Positions 27,222-35,804 of a DNA stretch of 64,000 bases are shown one piece after another. A program made the position numbers and the translations under genes. Each line of letters starts with the position of its first letter. Position 1 is the stretch's first letter. The notes under the pieces were generated by a model. It had not been told where the DNA came from, did no database searches, and saw only the letters and a list, made by a program, of their open reading frames with translations. Source of the stretch: Eleftheria terrae (GTDB lineage: Bacteria; Pseudomonadota; Gammaproteobacteria; Burkholderiales; Burkholderiaceae_C); the NCBI RefSeq assembly GCF_030419005.1, contig NZ_CP106951.1, positions 4,898,001-4,962,000 on the forward strand, read 5' to 3'.

Positions 27222-27578
27222 TCAGCGTTCCTGCGTGCTCGCGTTCGAGTCGCTGTCCTTGCCGGGCCACCATTGAGTGGCCTCGCCTTCGCCGACCGGG
27301 CCCTGCAGGTTCGAGGACGGGCTGATGTTGAAGTCCCCGGTGCGGCCGTCGGGTGACGTGTCGCCTGCCGGGTGCGAATGGCGGGACCGGCTCCCGCCGG
27401 CATCTTCGGTGGCTTGCGCGCCGGTCTGGGATGCGTTGCCCTGCGAGTTGCCGATGTTCTGTTGGGTTCCGCTGAGTGGCGGGCTGGCGGGGTCGGCTGG
27501 ACTGCTTTGCGCGAGGGCGGCCCCGGTCGTGAGGCAGGCGAGGACGGCGGTGGCAAGCAAGGTCTTCCTGGTGTCCAT
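27222..27578 (-). CDS. Small exported hypothetical protein
   Basis: 118 residues with a clear Sec signal (MDTRKTLLATAVLACLTTGAALAQ) and a disordered Ser/Gly/Asn/Gln-rich mature part. There is no recognised domain. AAGGA precedes the ATG. It is convergent with the phasin gene. Function unknown. Confidence 0.7.
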   Translation of the reverse strand: MDTRKTLLATAVLACLTTGAALAQSSPADPASPPLSGTQQNIGNSQGNASQTGAQATEDAGGSRSRHSHPAGDTSPDGRTGDFNISPSSNLQGPVGEGEATQWWPGKDSDSNASTQER

Positions 27579-27788
27579 GTCGGCATTCCTTTCAATTCAA
27601 TGGAGGAGGAGCCCGGCGCCTTCGGCGGTGGCCGAAGGAGGCGCTACTTGCAACACCGTGTAGCGCGAGGGCGGGCAGTGGCCTTGGGCTTCCGAGGACC
27701 GGCGAGGCGCCGGCGGGATGCCCATGACACGCATCGAGCACCAGGCGTGCCCACACAGGGCGACCGTGGCCGCCCCGGCGGGCTGGCT

Positions 27789-28532
27789 TCAGTGGTCGGC
27801 CTGGAGATAGGCCAGGGCGGTCCGTTGTGCCACCCAGTCAGCGAAGTCGCGGGCCATTTGGGCCGAAATTTCATGCCCGCCGGGGTAGTCCCGGTACAGC
27901 AGCCTGACGCGATGTTCTGCCAGCGTGTGCATGGCATCGACCGCGAACTGGGACGGGATCACCTCGTCCGCCCCTCCATGTGCAAGGAAGGCATGCAGGC
28001 GCGACAACTGCGAGTCGGGTGCGAGCTGCCACTTCACCTGGGAGAGGATGCGCCCACAGAGGATGGCAATGCCGGCCACCTTGTCCGGGCGGGTCAGACC
28101 CAGGCTGGCGGCCAGCACCGCGCCCTGGCTGAAGCCCGCGGCATAGACCTGGCGGGCGTCGAAGGGATGGGCCAGGCGCAGCTGGCCGATGAACTGGAGC
28201 AACTGCACACGGGCGGCTTCCGCCTGGTCCGCGTCGGGCCGCAGGCCGTGCGGTGTCTCTGCCAGCATGTACCAGGCAAAGCCGCCCTGCGGCGCGATCA
28301 CGGGCGCCCGGGGCAGGGCCACATGGATGTCGCGGGGCAGCACCTCCAGCAGCGGGGCCAGGCTCATCTCGTCGCCGCCGGCGCCGTGCAGCAGGATCAC
28401 CAGCGGACGCCGGGTGGAGGCCGGCAGGGCCGGGCGCCAGCGATACAGCAGCGGCAGCTGCTCCGATTGCAGCGGACTGCTGATGCCCGGGCGGGCGTCG
28501 GGCGGAACGGGCAGGTGGTTCTCCATTGCCAT
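27789..28532 (-). CDS. Phospholipase/carboxylesterase family hydrolase
   Basis: 247 residues. Alpha/beta-hydrolase of the YpfH/carboxylesterase group: oxyanion strand LVILLHGAGGDEMSL, nucleophile in GFSQGAVLAA, acidic residue in GGADEVIPS and catalytic His in YPGGHEISAQM. The frame is open far upstream, but family length and the end of the neighbouring gene favour the ATG at 28532 (another at 28526). Neither has a strong ribosome site. Substrate unknown. Confidence 0.88.
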   Translation of the reverse strand: MAMENHLPVPPDARPGISSPLQSEQLPLLYRWRPALPASTRRPLVILLHGAGGDEMSLAPLLEVLPRDIHVALPRAPVIAPQGGFAWYMLAETPHGLRPDADQAEAARVQLLQFIGQLRLAHPFDARQVYAAGFSQGAVLAASLGLTRPDKVAGIAILCGRILSQVKWQLAPDSQLSRLHAFLAHGGADEVIPSQFAVDAMHTLAEHRVRLLYRDYPGGHEISAQMARDFADWVAQRTALAYLQADH

Positions 28533-28599
28533 GGCGTGGCAGCCGGCGTTCCCGGCCTCTCCGGCCGGCTTCGGCCATGCCCCGTGATCGGGTGGCGGC

Positions 28600-29679
28600 T
28601 CAGCGCGCCGGCAGCGGCACCCAGTGGTTGTCCAGGCGCAGCGCTTCGCCCAGTGGCCGCGCGCTGGGTTGCCCGAGCTGGGCGGTGTGCAGGTCGAGCA
28701 CCGCCTCGCGTCCGCCGGTCCAGAGCCGGCCGCGGCGGCTGGCCAGCGCACAGGCCTCGTCCAGCGCGAGCCGCCCGGCGAAGCGGCCGTCATGTCGCCA
28801 CAGCGCCACGCAGGCGGCACGAGGACAGCTGACGGCAAAGCCGTCGTCCCAGGCGGCGATGTCACCGCCATAGCCCTGCAGCGGGCTGCCGTCGGGCACG
28901 TCGGCCGTGCGCAGGCTGCGCCCGTCGAACAGGGCGAGCACGGGCGCCGCCTGCTTGCGTCCGGCTTCGTCGTGCTCCGCCTGCAGCGCAATGCCGAAGC
29001 GGCCGTCGTCGAGGCGGGCCAGATGGCGCAGGCTGAGGCGCTGGTCGTCCAGCCGCCATTGCGAGAGCAACTCGCCGCGCGCCGGCTCCAGACGCACCAG
29101 CGAGGAGTCCATGTGCGCCAGATCGAGCTTCTGCCGCCCGGTCTCCGGGCGGGTGGCGATGCCGCCGTTGGCCACGACCAGGCGGCCGTCACGGTCCCAC
29201 AGCAGCTCATGCGGGTCGCAGCCATGGGTGGGCCACTCGGCGCGCTTTTGCAGGCTGGCGGCGTCGCGCACGCCGATCAGCCCTTGGCCACTCTGCAAGT
29301 CGCTTTCCGTCGTGTACAGGGTGCGGCCGTCAGGGCTGGCCAGCACATGGCCGTTGAAGGCGCGGTCCGGCTCGATCCAGGCCCAGGCCAGCGCACGTCC
29401 GTCGCGCCGCCAGCGCAGCAGCCAGTCGCCGGGGCGCCTGGCCACCGTCAGCAGCGTGCCGCCGGCTTCGGCCCACAGCCCATGGGCCCGGGTCGGCACA
29501 TCGAGCCGCGCTTCGATCACCGCGGTGCTGCCGGCCAGCCCGACGATGCCGACCTGGTGGCCGTCGTCGGTGGCCCAGGTGGCGGCGAGCCGCGGTGCGG
29601 GCTCGGTAAGGCGGCGGGCTTCCACGCTACCGGCCGCCAGGGCGAGGGCGGCGACCATCCAGTCGCGTCGCTTCCACAT
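28600..29679 (-). CDS. DUF1513 periplasmic protein
   Basis: 359 residues. The N-terminus MWKRRDWMVAALALAAG looks like a twin-arginine signal. The body reads as a beta-propeller with repeats such as FNGHVLASPDGRTLYTTESD, THGCDPHELLWDRDGRLVVANGG and GDIAAWDDGFAVSCPRA, which fit DUF1513. DUF1513 genes are the usual last member of imelysin/di-heme oxidoreductase operons, exactly as here. Role unknown, presumably iron or redox linked. Confidence 0.85.
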   Translation of the reverse strand: MWKRRDWMVAALALAAGSVEARRLTEPAPRLAATWATDDGHQVGIVGLAGSTAVIEARLDVPTRAHGLWAEAGGTLLTVARRPGDWLLRWRRDGRALAWAWIEPDRAFNGHVLASPDGRTLYTTESDLQSGQGLIGVRDAASLQKRAEWPTHGCDPHELLWDRDGRLVVANGGIATRPETGRQKLDLAHMDSSLVRLEPARGELLSQWRLDDQRLSLRHLARLDDGRFGIALQAEHDEAGRKQAAPVLALFDGRSLRTADVPDGSPLQGYGGDIAAWDDGFAVSCPRAACVALWRHDGRFAGRLALDEACALASRRGRLWTGGREAVLDLHTAQLGQPSARPLGEALRLDNHWVPLPAR

Positions 29680-29683
29680 CGCC

Positions 29684-30757
29684 TCAGTCTCCGTCGGCGT
29701 CCGAGAAGCCGATGCTCACTTCGAGCGCCGGCGCTGCGCTGCCTTCCGCCAGCCGCTTGAGCGCGCCCAGCGTCCTGGCCGCGGCCAGCACACCAGCCGG
29801 CGCCTGGGGGCCGGCCTGGCGCAGGGCCTGATCGGCCTGCCCCACGCCAGCCGCGAGGCGGTCGGCCACGTCGTTCAAGCCGCGCCCGCGCAGGTAGGTT
29901 TCGATCGGCACCAGGCCCTTGCCTGGCTGCGGCGCCGTGCTGCCAGACGGCGCGGCCGACAGCGTGGCCACGGCCTCCCAGCGGGCCTGCCAGCTCTGGC
30001 GAGTGGCACCGCTCAATGCACGCGGGAACTGCGCGGCCTGCCGGCCGCCCTGGCCGGCGCTGCGCACCGGACGCTCCAGGTCTTGCCAGCGCAGGCGCTC
30101 GATGCCGCCCACCCACTGATTGACGACTTCCGCCATCGCGGCGGACGCCTGCTCCGCTTCGTCCGGCGTGGCGACCGCCTCGCGGTAGGCGCGCGCCAGG
30201 GCGTCCGCCTCGCGCGCAATATCGGCAGCCACCTCCTCGGCATAGCGGCAAGCCGGCGTGGCGGGTGCCAGCCGCGACTGCCACAGCAGCCATTCGAGCG
30301 CCGGCAATCCCTTGGCTGGCGTGCCGATGCGCTCCATGCCAGCGGCACCTTCCGGTGCCCGCGCGATGGCCTTCTCGATCAGCTCGGGCCGCGTGGGCGT
30401 GAAGTCAATCTGGCGCGCCGAGCGGCGGGCCAGCAGGGCACCTGCCGCGACGCCCGAGAGCCGGTCCCAGGCCAGGGCACTGTCGCGCCACCGCGCTCGC
30501 GCCGTCTGCAAGGCAGCTGGGGCGGCGTTCGGTGCGGCCTCGCACAGGGCATGGACGGCAGGCTGCAGCTGCGCGCTCTGGCGGGCGAATTCCTCCGAGC
30601 GCGGCGCATACCAATGCTCGTTCAACCCCTGCATGAAGGACACCGCGGTGTAGTAGGGCACCGCAACGATGGGGCGCGCCGCCTGGGCGAGCGCAGCATT
30701 CGGCAGGGTGGTGCCAAGCACGGCCAGGGCGGCCGCCGTCAGCAGGGCTCTCATCAC
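29684..30757 (-). CDS. Imelysin family protein, second copy
   Basis: 357 residues. Signal peptide (about 1-24), then a mostly helical imelysin/EfeO-like fold. The usual signature GxHAIEFLLWG is replaced by GLPALEWLLWQ, so the His of the HxxE motif is a Pro and only the Glu remains. This differs from the first copy at 32205-33404 and suggests altered metal binding. Its ATG overlaps the stop of the di-heme oxidoreductase by 4 bp. Confidence 0.85.
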   Translation of the reverse strand: MMRALLTAAALAVLGTTLPNAALAQAARPIVAVPYYTAVSFMQGLNEHWYAPRSEEFARQSAQLQPAVHALCEAAPNAAPAALQTARARWRDSALAWDRLSGVAAGALLARRSARQIDFTPTRPELIEKAIARAPEGAAGMERIGTPAKGLPALEWLLWQSRLAPATPACRYAEEVAADIAREADALARAYREAVATPDEAEQASAAMAEVVNQWVGGIERLRWQDLERPVRSAGQGGRQAAQFPRALSGATRQSWQARWEAVATLSAAPSGSTAPQPGKGLVPIETYLRGRGLNDVADRLAAGVGQADQALRQAGPQAPAGVLAAARTLGALKRLAEGSAAPALEVSIGFSDADGD

Positions 30758-32199
30758 AGCGACTCCACGAAGTTGACCAGCGCCGCGCGGTCCTCGCGGC
30801 TGAGCTTCAGGACCCGGTCGCGGCTTGCCTGTGCTTCACCGCCGTGCCAGAGGATGGCCTCCAGCACCCCACGCGCCCGGCCGTCGTGCAGCAGGCGCTG
30901 GTGCCCGTTGACGTCCCGGATCAGTCCGATGCCCCACAGCGGCGGCGTTTTCCACTGCCGGCCGCCGGCCTCGAAGTCGGGCCGGCCGTCTGCCAGGCCG
31001 GGGCCCATGTCGTGCAGCAGCAGGTCGGTGTAGGGCCAGATCCTCTGGCCTTGCAGCGCCGTGCTGCCGAGCGACGGGAACGGGCTGCTGCCCGTCACAT
31101 AGCTGGGCCGGTGGCAGCTTGCGCACTGGGCCTCATGGAACAGCTTCTGGCCACGCACCACTTGCCGGTCATCCGCCTTGCGTCGCGCGGGCGGTGCCAG
31201 CGTGGCCTGGTAGAAGACGACGTCGTGCAGCGTCTTGTCGTCGATCTCCGGGCCCTCGCCCTTGGCGCCGCGGGGGGCGTGGCGGCAGTCGGTCTGGGTT
31301 TGCGAACAGGCCTCGTCGGGGAAAAGGGACGAGGTGATGCCCATGTCGCCCAGGAAGGCCGCAGCCGTCTGGTGGGCAATGGTGGCGACATTGGCCTTCC
31401 AGCCGAAGCGGCCGATGCGCAGCTGCTGCGACGGCGCGTCCCAGACCCGGTTCGGCTGGCCCTTGATCGGGCCGCCGGCCGCCGCCTGCTCGCGGGCATT
31501 GGCGAGGATGTCCGCCTCGTCGATCGCCTCGATGAGGCCCACGCCGATGACCTGGGGCGCAATGCGCGGGCTCAACATCAGGCCCTCGGCAGTCGGGCCG
31601 TAGGCCAGGTCCCGCAGCCGGTAGTGAGGCTGCTGCAGCGTGTAGCGGGTGCCGTCGGCGAAGCGGCCCTGCACCGGCGTGTAGCGGATCGCCACCTGCG
31701 CCTCGGGCTGGACGCCCTGCACGGCGGCATTGTTCAGTTGATCGCCATAGACCGGGTCCGGCTGCGGGCCGCCATGCTCGTTGCGGCCGGGTACCGACAG
31801 CCGCATCAGCAAGGCCACCGGCTGCTCGCCCAGGCCGCGCCGCAGGTCAGGCGGCGCACCGCGTCCGTCCTGCACATGGCAGCCGCCGCAGGAGCGCGCG
31901 ATGAAGTGCGGCCCCAGCCCGTCGCGAGCGGTGGTGGAGGCCGGCGCCTCGACCCAGTTGCGGCGGAAGAAGGAATTGCCGATGGCGAAGCGAGTGCGCT
32001 CTTCATCGGCCAGGTTGGCAGCGGGGAAGGAGAAGGCGTTGCGCCCGTCGGCGAACACGGTGGTGGCGCCGCCGGTGCGCTCGCCGCGAGGATCGTCGTC
32101 GCTGCCCTGCGCCTGCAGCGCCAGGGTGGCGCCGCCCAGCACCAGCAGGGCGGCAGCGGCCGCGGCGCGTCGCCGCCAGGCCGGGGGGATTCGAGGCAT
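30754..32199 (-). CDS. Di-heme c-type oxidoreductase (DUF1111)
   Basis: 481 residues. Signal/anchor helix (about 11-30) followed by two heme c motifs: CGGCH near residue 104 and CASCH near 360. Segments DGLGPHFIARSCGGCH and LFPDEACSQTQTDCRH are typical of the DUF1111 thiol-oxidoreductase-like family related to cytochrome c peroxidases. It is located in the periplasm. In this operon it may oxidise or reduce iron for uptake, by inference from the imelysin neighbours. A GTG at 32205 overlapping the upstream TAG is an alternative start. Confidence 0.9.
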   Translation of the reverse strand: MPRIPPAWRRRAAAAAALLVLGGATLALQAQGSDDDPRGERTGGATTVFADGRNAFSFPAANLADEERTRFAIGNSFFRRNWVEAPASTTARDGLGPHFIARSCGGCHVQDGRGAPPDLRRGLGEQPVALLMRLSVPGRNEHGGPQPDPVYGDQLNNAAVQGVQPEAQVAIRYTPVQGRFADGTRYTLQQPHYRLRDLAYGPTAEGLMLSPRIAPQVIGVGLIEAIDEADILANAREQAAAGGPIKGQPNRVWDAPSQQLRIGRFGWKANVATIAHQTAAAFLGDMGITSSLFPDEACSQTQTDCRHAPRGAKGEGPEIDDKTLHDVVFYQATLAPPARRKADDRQVVRGQKLFHEAQCASCHRPSYVTGSSPFPSLGSTALQGQRIWPYTDLLLHDMGPGLADGRPDFEAGGRQWKTPPLWGIGLIRDVNGHQRLLHDGRARGVLEAILWHGGEAQASRDRVLKLSREDRAALVNFVESL

Positions 32200-32204
32200 G
32201 TTCA

Positions 32205-33404
32205 CTAGGGCTGGGTCAGGGTGAGGCGGGTGATGCCAACGCTGTTGGCCGCGTCGACCAGGTCCTTGCTCTGCTGCACGAGGCTGGCAATGGTCTTCTG
32301 TACGCGTTGGCGGCCGGGAGCGTCCTTGCCACCGGTGATCTCGCGGTCGAAGGGCGCCTGGATCGCCTCCGCGGCTGCCACCGAGCTGGCAATCTGCTGG
32401 GTGGTGCGCTCGGCGAGGGCCGCATCGCGGGCGGCCACCAGGTCGCGCAGCGAGGGGCCCGACAGCGTGCGGCCGTCGCTGCGCCGGTACTGGCCGAGCC
32501 AGACGTTCTGAATGCCGAGCGCATTGGCCACCACGTCGCGGTGGGTGTTGTCCGAGAAGCAGGAATGCTCGTCCTCCTGGTCCTGGCTGGCCAGGGCGAC
32601 TTCGAGGCGTTCGCCGGCCAGTTCGCCGCGCGACAACGACCCCAGGCCGACGAAGATCTTGCGCAGCGATTCGTTGCCGCCTTTCTCGAAGCGGGCGCGG
32701 TAGTTCCTGGCGTCCGGCGCCCAGGCCTTGACCAGCGAGCGCAGGTCGTCCACGAGCAACTCGGTGACCACGTTCAGGTACTGGCGGCGGCGGTCGGCAT
32801 TCGGCGCCTTGCCGTCCACGAAGTCCTCGAAGGAGCGAGCACCCGGGCCGGCCTCGTCCACATCCTGGCCCCACAGCAGGAACTCAATGGCATGCCAGCC
32901 GGTGGAAATGTTCTCTTCACCGCCGCGCTCGTTGTAGCCCGCCAGCGTCTTTTTCGTGAGGGCCACCTTGCGGTTGTTCACGAGGCCGGCGCGGGCCTTG
33001 TCGCGGGTACCGTCGACGAAGGACTCGTCCATGGGCCAGGCGTTGATGCGGCCTTCGGGCCCCTGCTCGTCGTCGATCGGGCCGCCATAGAAGCGGAAGG
33101 CCTCTGTCTGGCCGTAGCTCTCGCGGGCCTGCAGCCAGGCCTTGCGCGCCGCGGCCAGCGTGTCGGCCGACGGCTGGGCGGTGAAGGCCGTCACCGCTTG
33201 CTGCAGCGCGAGCGCACCTTGCAAGGTGTCTTCATAGCTGGCATGCACCAGCGTTGCATAGTGGGCCACGACCTGGGGCGCGGCGACTGGCGCCACTGCA
33301 GCAGACGCGCTGGTCGCCGCGCTGCCCTGGGCCGACGCGGGCAGCGAAGCCGGGAGGGCGGCAGCAGACAAGGCAGCTGCCAGCAGCAGGCGTTGGATCG
33401 ACAT
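32205..33404 (-). CDS. Imelysin family protein with intact HxxE motif
   Basis: 399 residues. Sec signal peptide (about 1-26), then the imelysin domain with GWHAIEFLLWGQD, the complete putative metal-binding HxxE motif. Pseudomonas homologues (insulin-cleaving/IcmP type) are iron-regulated outer-membrane or periplasmic proteins. First gene of the four-gene operon, preceded by a Fur-like box, so iron-limited expression is likely. Confidence 0.92.
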   Translation of the reverse strand: MSIQRLLLAAALSAAALPASLPASAQGSAATSASAAVAPVAAPQVVAHYATLVHASYEDTLQGALALQQAVTAFTAQPSADTLAAARKAWLQARESYGQTEAFRFYGGPIDDEQGPEGRINAWPMDESFVDGTRDKARAGLVNNRKVALTKKTLAGYNERGGEENISTGWHAIEFLLWGQDVDEAGPGARSFEDFVDGKAPNADRRRQYLNVVTELLVDDLRSLVKAWAPDARNYRARFEKGGNESLRKIFVGLGSLSRGELAGERLEVALASQDQEDEHSCFSDNTHRDVVANALGIQNVWLGQYRRSDGRTLSGPSLRDLVAARDAALAERTTQQIASSVAAAEAIQAPFDREITGGKDAPGRQRVQKTIASLVQQSKDLVDAANSVGITRLTLTQP

Positions 33405-33445
33405 CTCACTCCTTCAGGTCGCTATGGAAGAACTTCATTGTAGAT

Positions 33446-33464
33446 GCGATTAATTATTATTACC
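33446..33464 (-). promoter_or_regulatory. Fur-like box upstream of imelysin operon
   Basis: On the minus strand GGTAATAATAATTAATCGC matches 13 of 19 positions of the classic Fur box. It is an AT-rich island in a GC-rich region, 42 bp before the imelysin start. Confidence 0.5.
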
Positions 33465-33575
33465 GTCAGTGGCGGCGAATGGCGGTGGCGGGCTGCAGTG
33501 CCGGCGTCTTCTCACAGGTACCTGTCAAACAAGCCAGCTAACAGGCAGGGCGAAGCGGAGATGCGACGCCTAGAA

Positions 33576-33595
33576 TTAATGAACGAACTAATTAA
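33576..33595. promoter_or_regulatory. AT-rich inverted repeat upstream of the HpaR-type gene
   Basis: TTAAT (33576-33580) and ATTAA (33591-33595) flank a 10-bp spacer 19 bp before the regulator start. This suits a MarR-family autoregulatory site. Confidence 0.4.
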
Positions 33596-33614
33596 CATCT
33601 GTCAGGAGAGCGCC

Positions 33615-34157
33615 ATGCCCGCCGTCATACAGCATCGCAATCTGCCCCATGCCTTGCTGCGAGCGCGTGAGGCCGTCATGCGCTACTTCCGCCCCAACCT
33701 CAAGCTGGCCGGCGTCACCGAGCAGCAGTGGCGCGTGATCCGCACCCTCTCGCAACACGGCGAGATGGAGATCGGCCGCATCGCCGAAGCCTGCAGCATT
33801 CCCGGCCCCAGTCTCACCGGCGTCCTCGAGCGCATGGAGCGTGACGACTGGATCAAGCGCTTTCGCATCTCCACCGACCAGCGCAAGGTGGTCGTCGAGT
33901 TGACGCCGAAGAGCCGCCGCCTGGTCGACAAGATGGCCTCGCGCGTCGATGCCCGCTACCAGGAGATCGAGTCCCAACTGGGACCGCAGGTGCTGGGCCG
34001 GTTGCTCGAGTTGCTGGACCGCGTGGCTGCCTTGCCGGATCCCGGCCAGATCGAGCCGGTGAAGCTGCCGATCTCGCGCCGCCAGCGCACGCCGGTGCCT
34101 CGCAAGGCGCCGCTGGCGAGGCCACGAGTGATGGCCTCGCCGTCCCGGCCCCGCTGA
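33615..34157 (+). CDS. hpaR: HpaR-like MarR family regulator
   Basis: 180 residues. The MarR winged helix is preceded by NLPHALLRAREAVMRYFRP and followed by GVTEQQWRVIRTL and EIGRIAEACSIPGPSLTGVL, matching the regulators of homoprotocatechuate degradation (HpaR). The C-terminal 30 residues are a basic, Pro/Arg-rich tail. CAGGAG lies upstream of the ATG. No hpa catabolic genes are nearby, so its target is open; it diverges from the imelysin operon. Confidence 0.85.
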   Translation: MPAVIQHRNLPHALLRAREAVMRYFRPNLKLAGVTEQQWRVIRTLSQHGEMEIGRIAEACSIPGPSLTGVLERMERDDWIKRFRISTDQRKVVVELTPKSRRLVDKMASRVDARYQEIESQLGPQVLGRLLELLDRVAALPDPGQIEPVKLPISRRQRTPVPRKAPLARPRVMASPSRPR

Positions 34158-34177
34158 GGAGCCGGCGCGAGGCCGGC

Positions 34178-35059
34178 TTATGCGGCGGCCGTGAAGCGGC
34201 CGGCGCGGAAGTCGTCCACCGCCTGAAAGATCTCGGCGTTGCTGTTCATCACGAAGGGGCCGTATTGGGCGATCGGTTCGTTCAGAGGGCGCCCCGCGAT
34301 CAACAGTGCACGTGCGCGGCCGCGGCTGCGCAGCACCACCCCGTCGGCGTCCGGCGCATTGGCAAGGATGGCCATGCGCTGGGCCGGCACGGCCTGGCCG
34401 CCAATGTCGAGTTCCCCCTCGTACACATACACAAAGGCGTTGTGTCCGGAAGGCAGGGATTGCTCGAAGTGGCTGCCCTTGCCGAACTGCAGGTCGAGGT
34501 AAAGCGGCTCGGTGTGCGGCCGCTGCACGGCACCCGGCACACCATGGCTGCTGCCGGCGATGACCCGGGCGGTCACGCCTGCGGCGGTATCGAACTGCGG
34601 CACGTCTGCGGCCTGGATGTCGCGATACCAGGGCGAGCCCATCTTGTCCTGGGACCGCAGGTTCAGCCACAGCTGGAAGCCCTGCATCAGGCCGGCTTCC
34701 TGTTCCGGCATCTCTGAATGCACCAGGCCGCGCCCGGCGCTCATCCACTGCACACCGCCGTGGCCGAGCAGACCTTCGTTGCCGGCACTGTCGCGGTGCC
34801 GCATGCGGCCGGCGATCATGTAGGTGACGGTCTCGAAGCCCCGGTGCGGGTGATCGGGGAAGCCGGCTCCGTAGTCGTCCGGATCGTCGCTGTGGAAGGC
34901 GTCAAGCATCAGAAAGGGGTCGAGCCGCCGCTGCAGCGGCTGGGTCAGGACCCGGGTGAGCTTGACTCCGCCACCGTCTGAGGTGGCGGTGCCCTGCACC
35001 AGGCGCTCGACCCGGCGTGCATGGGTGACTGTTTCAGGCAGGTCGGGTGAGCGGTTCAC
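34178..35059 (-). CDS. Pirin family protein
   Basis: 293 residues. Bicupin with the metal site in DHPHRGFETVTYMI and later HSEMPEQE. YhaK/pirin-like proteins can act as quercetinase-type dioxygenases or redox sensors. The start is a GTG at 35059 preceded by GAGGAG; the longer frame upstream lacks a ribosome site. It lies 37 bp after azoR on the same strand, so the two probably form one operon under the divergent LysR regulator. Confidence 0.92.
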   Translation of the reverse strand: MNRSPDLPETVTHARRVERLVQGTATSDGGGVKLTRVLTQPLQRRLDPFLMLDAFHSDDPDDYGAGFPDHPHRGFETVTYMIAGRMRHRDSAGNEGLLGHGGVQWMSAGRGLVHSEMPEQEAGLMQGFQLWLNLRSQDKMGSPWYRDIQAADVPQFDTAAGVTARVIAGSSHGVPGAVQRPHTEPLYLDLQFGKGSHFEQSLPSGHNAFVYVYEGELDIGGQAVPAQRMAILANAPDADGVVLRSRGRARALLIAGRPLNEPIAQYGPFVMNSNAEIFQAVDDFRAGRFTAAA

Positions 35060-35096
35060 GGTGTACTCCTCGGAAACGATCGCGAAGGCCGGCCGT

Positions 35097-35696
35097 TCAG
35101 GCCAGCACCGCCTCGATCTGGCGCTGGGCGTCGGAGAGGGCTGCACGCTGAGCGTCTTCGCCCATCGCCATGCCTTCCGCGTAGATGAACTCGATGTCCG
35201 TCATGCCGAGGAAGGCCAGCACGGTCCGCAGGTAGGGCACCTGCGTGTCGGCCGGCGTGTCGCGATAGCGGCCGCCGCGGGTCAGCACGACGTAGACCTT
35301 CTTGCCGGTGAGCAGGCCCTCCGGGCCGGTCTCGGTATAGCGGAAGGTGACGCGGGCCCGGGCAATGGCGTCGATCCAGTTCTTCAGCTGGGTGCTGATG
35401 CCGAAGTTGTACATCGGCACCCCGAGCACCACCACGTCGGCCGCCTGGATCTCGCTGATCAGCGTGTCGTCCAGCGCCACGCGGGCGGCTTGCCCGGCGG
35501 TGCGTTGCTCGGCCGGCGTGAACAGGGCCTGCAGCGCGGCCTCGTCGAGTGCCGGGTGCGGCGTGCGGGCCAGGTCGCGCAGCACGAGTTCGGCGTCGGA
35601 CGCGGCGGCCTTCAGCCGGGCCACCAGCTGGTCGGCCAGTAGGGCGGATTGGGAGCCTTCGGCGCGAGCGCTGGAGTTGACTTGCAGAATCTTCAT
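35097..35696 (-). CDS. azoR: FMN-dependent NADH-azoreductase
   Basis: 199 residues. Flavodoxin-like quinone/azo reductase: the phosphate-binding start [15 protein letters not shown], the flavin loop [20 protein letters not shown] and [10 protein letters not shown] are typical AzoR motifs. Two-electron reduction of quinones protects against oxidative and electrophile stress. Divergent from a LysR gene, with pirin downstream. Confidence 0.96.
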   Translation of the reverse strand: MKILQVNSSARAEGSQSALLADQLVARLKAAASDAELVLRDLARTPHPALDEAALQALFTPAEQRTAGQAARVALDDTLISEIQAADVVVLGVPMYNFGISTQLKNWIDAIARARVTFRYTETGPEGLLTGKKVYVVLTRGGRYRDTPADTQVPYLRTVLAFLGMTDIEFIYAEGMAMGEDAQRAALSDAQRQIEAVLA

Positions 35697-35780
35697 GGCA
35701 GTGAACCTTGCAAAGAGTGGGTGGCGATGTCGAGACTTTATTGATGATGTATTCGCCTAAAAAGCCAGGAAGATGGATAA

Positions 35781-35804
35781 CATTGTTCCATGCAAGGAAC
35801 AATG
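35781..35804. promoter_or_regulatory. Inverted repeat spanning the LysR start codon
   Basis: CATTGTTCC and GGAACAATG form a perfect 9-bp inverted repeat with a 6-bp centre. It covers both candidate ATGs (35790 and 35802). It could be a LysR autoregulatory site or an mRNA hairpin hiding the start. Confidence 0.45.
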
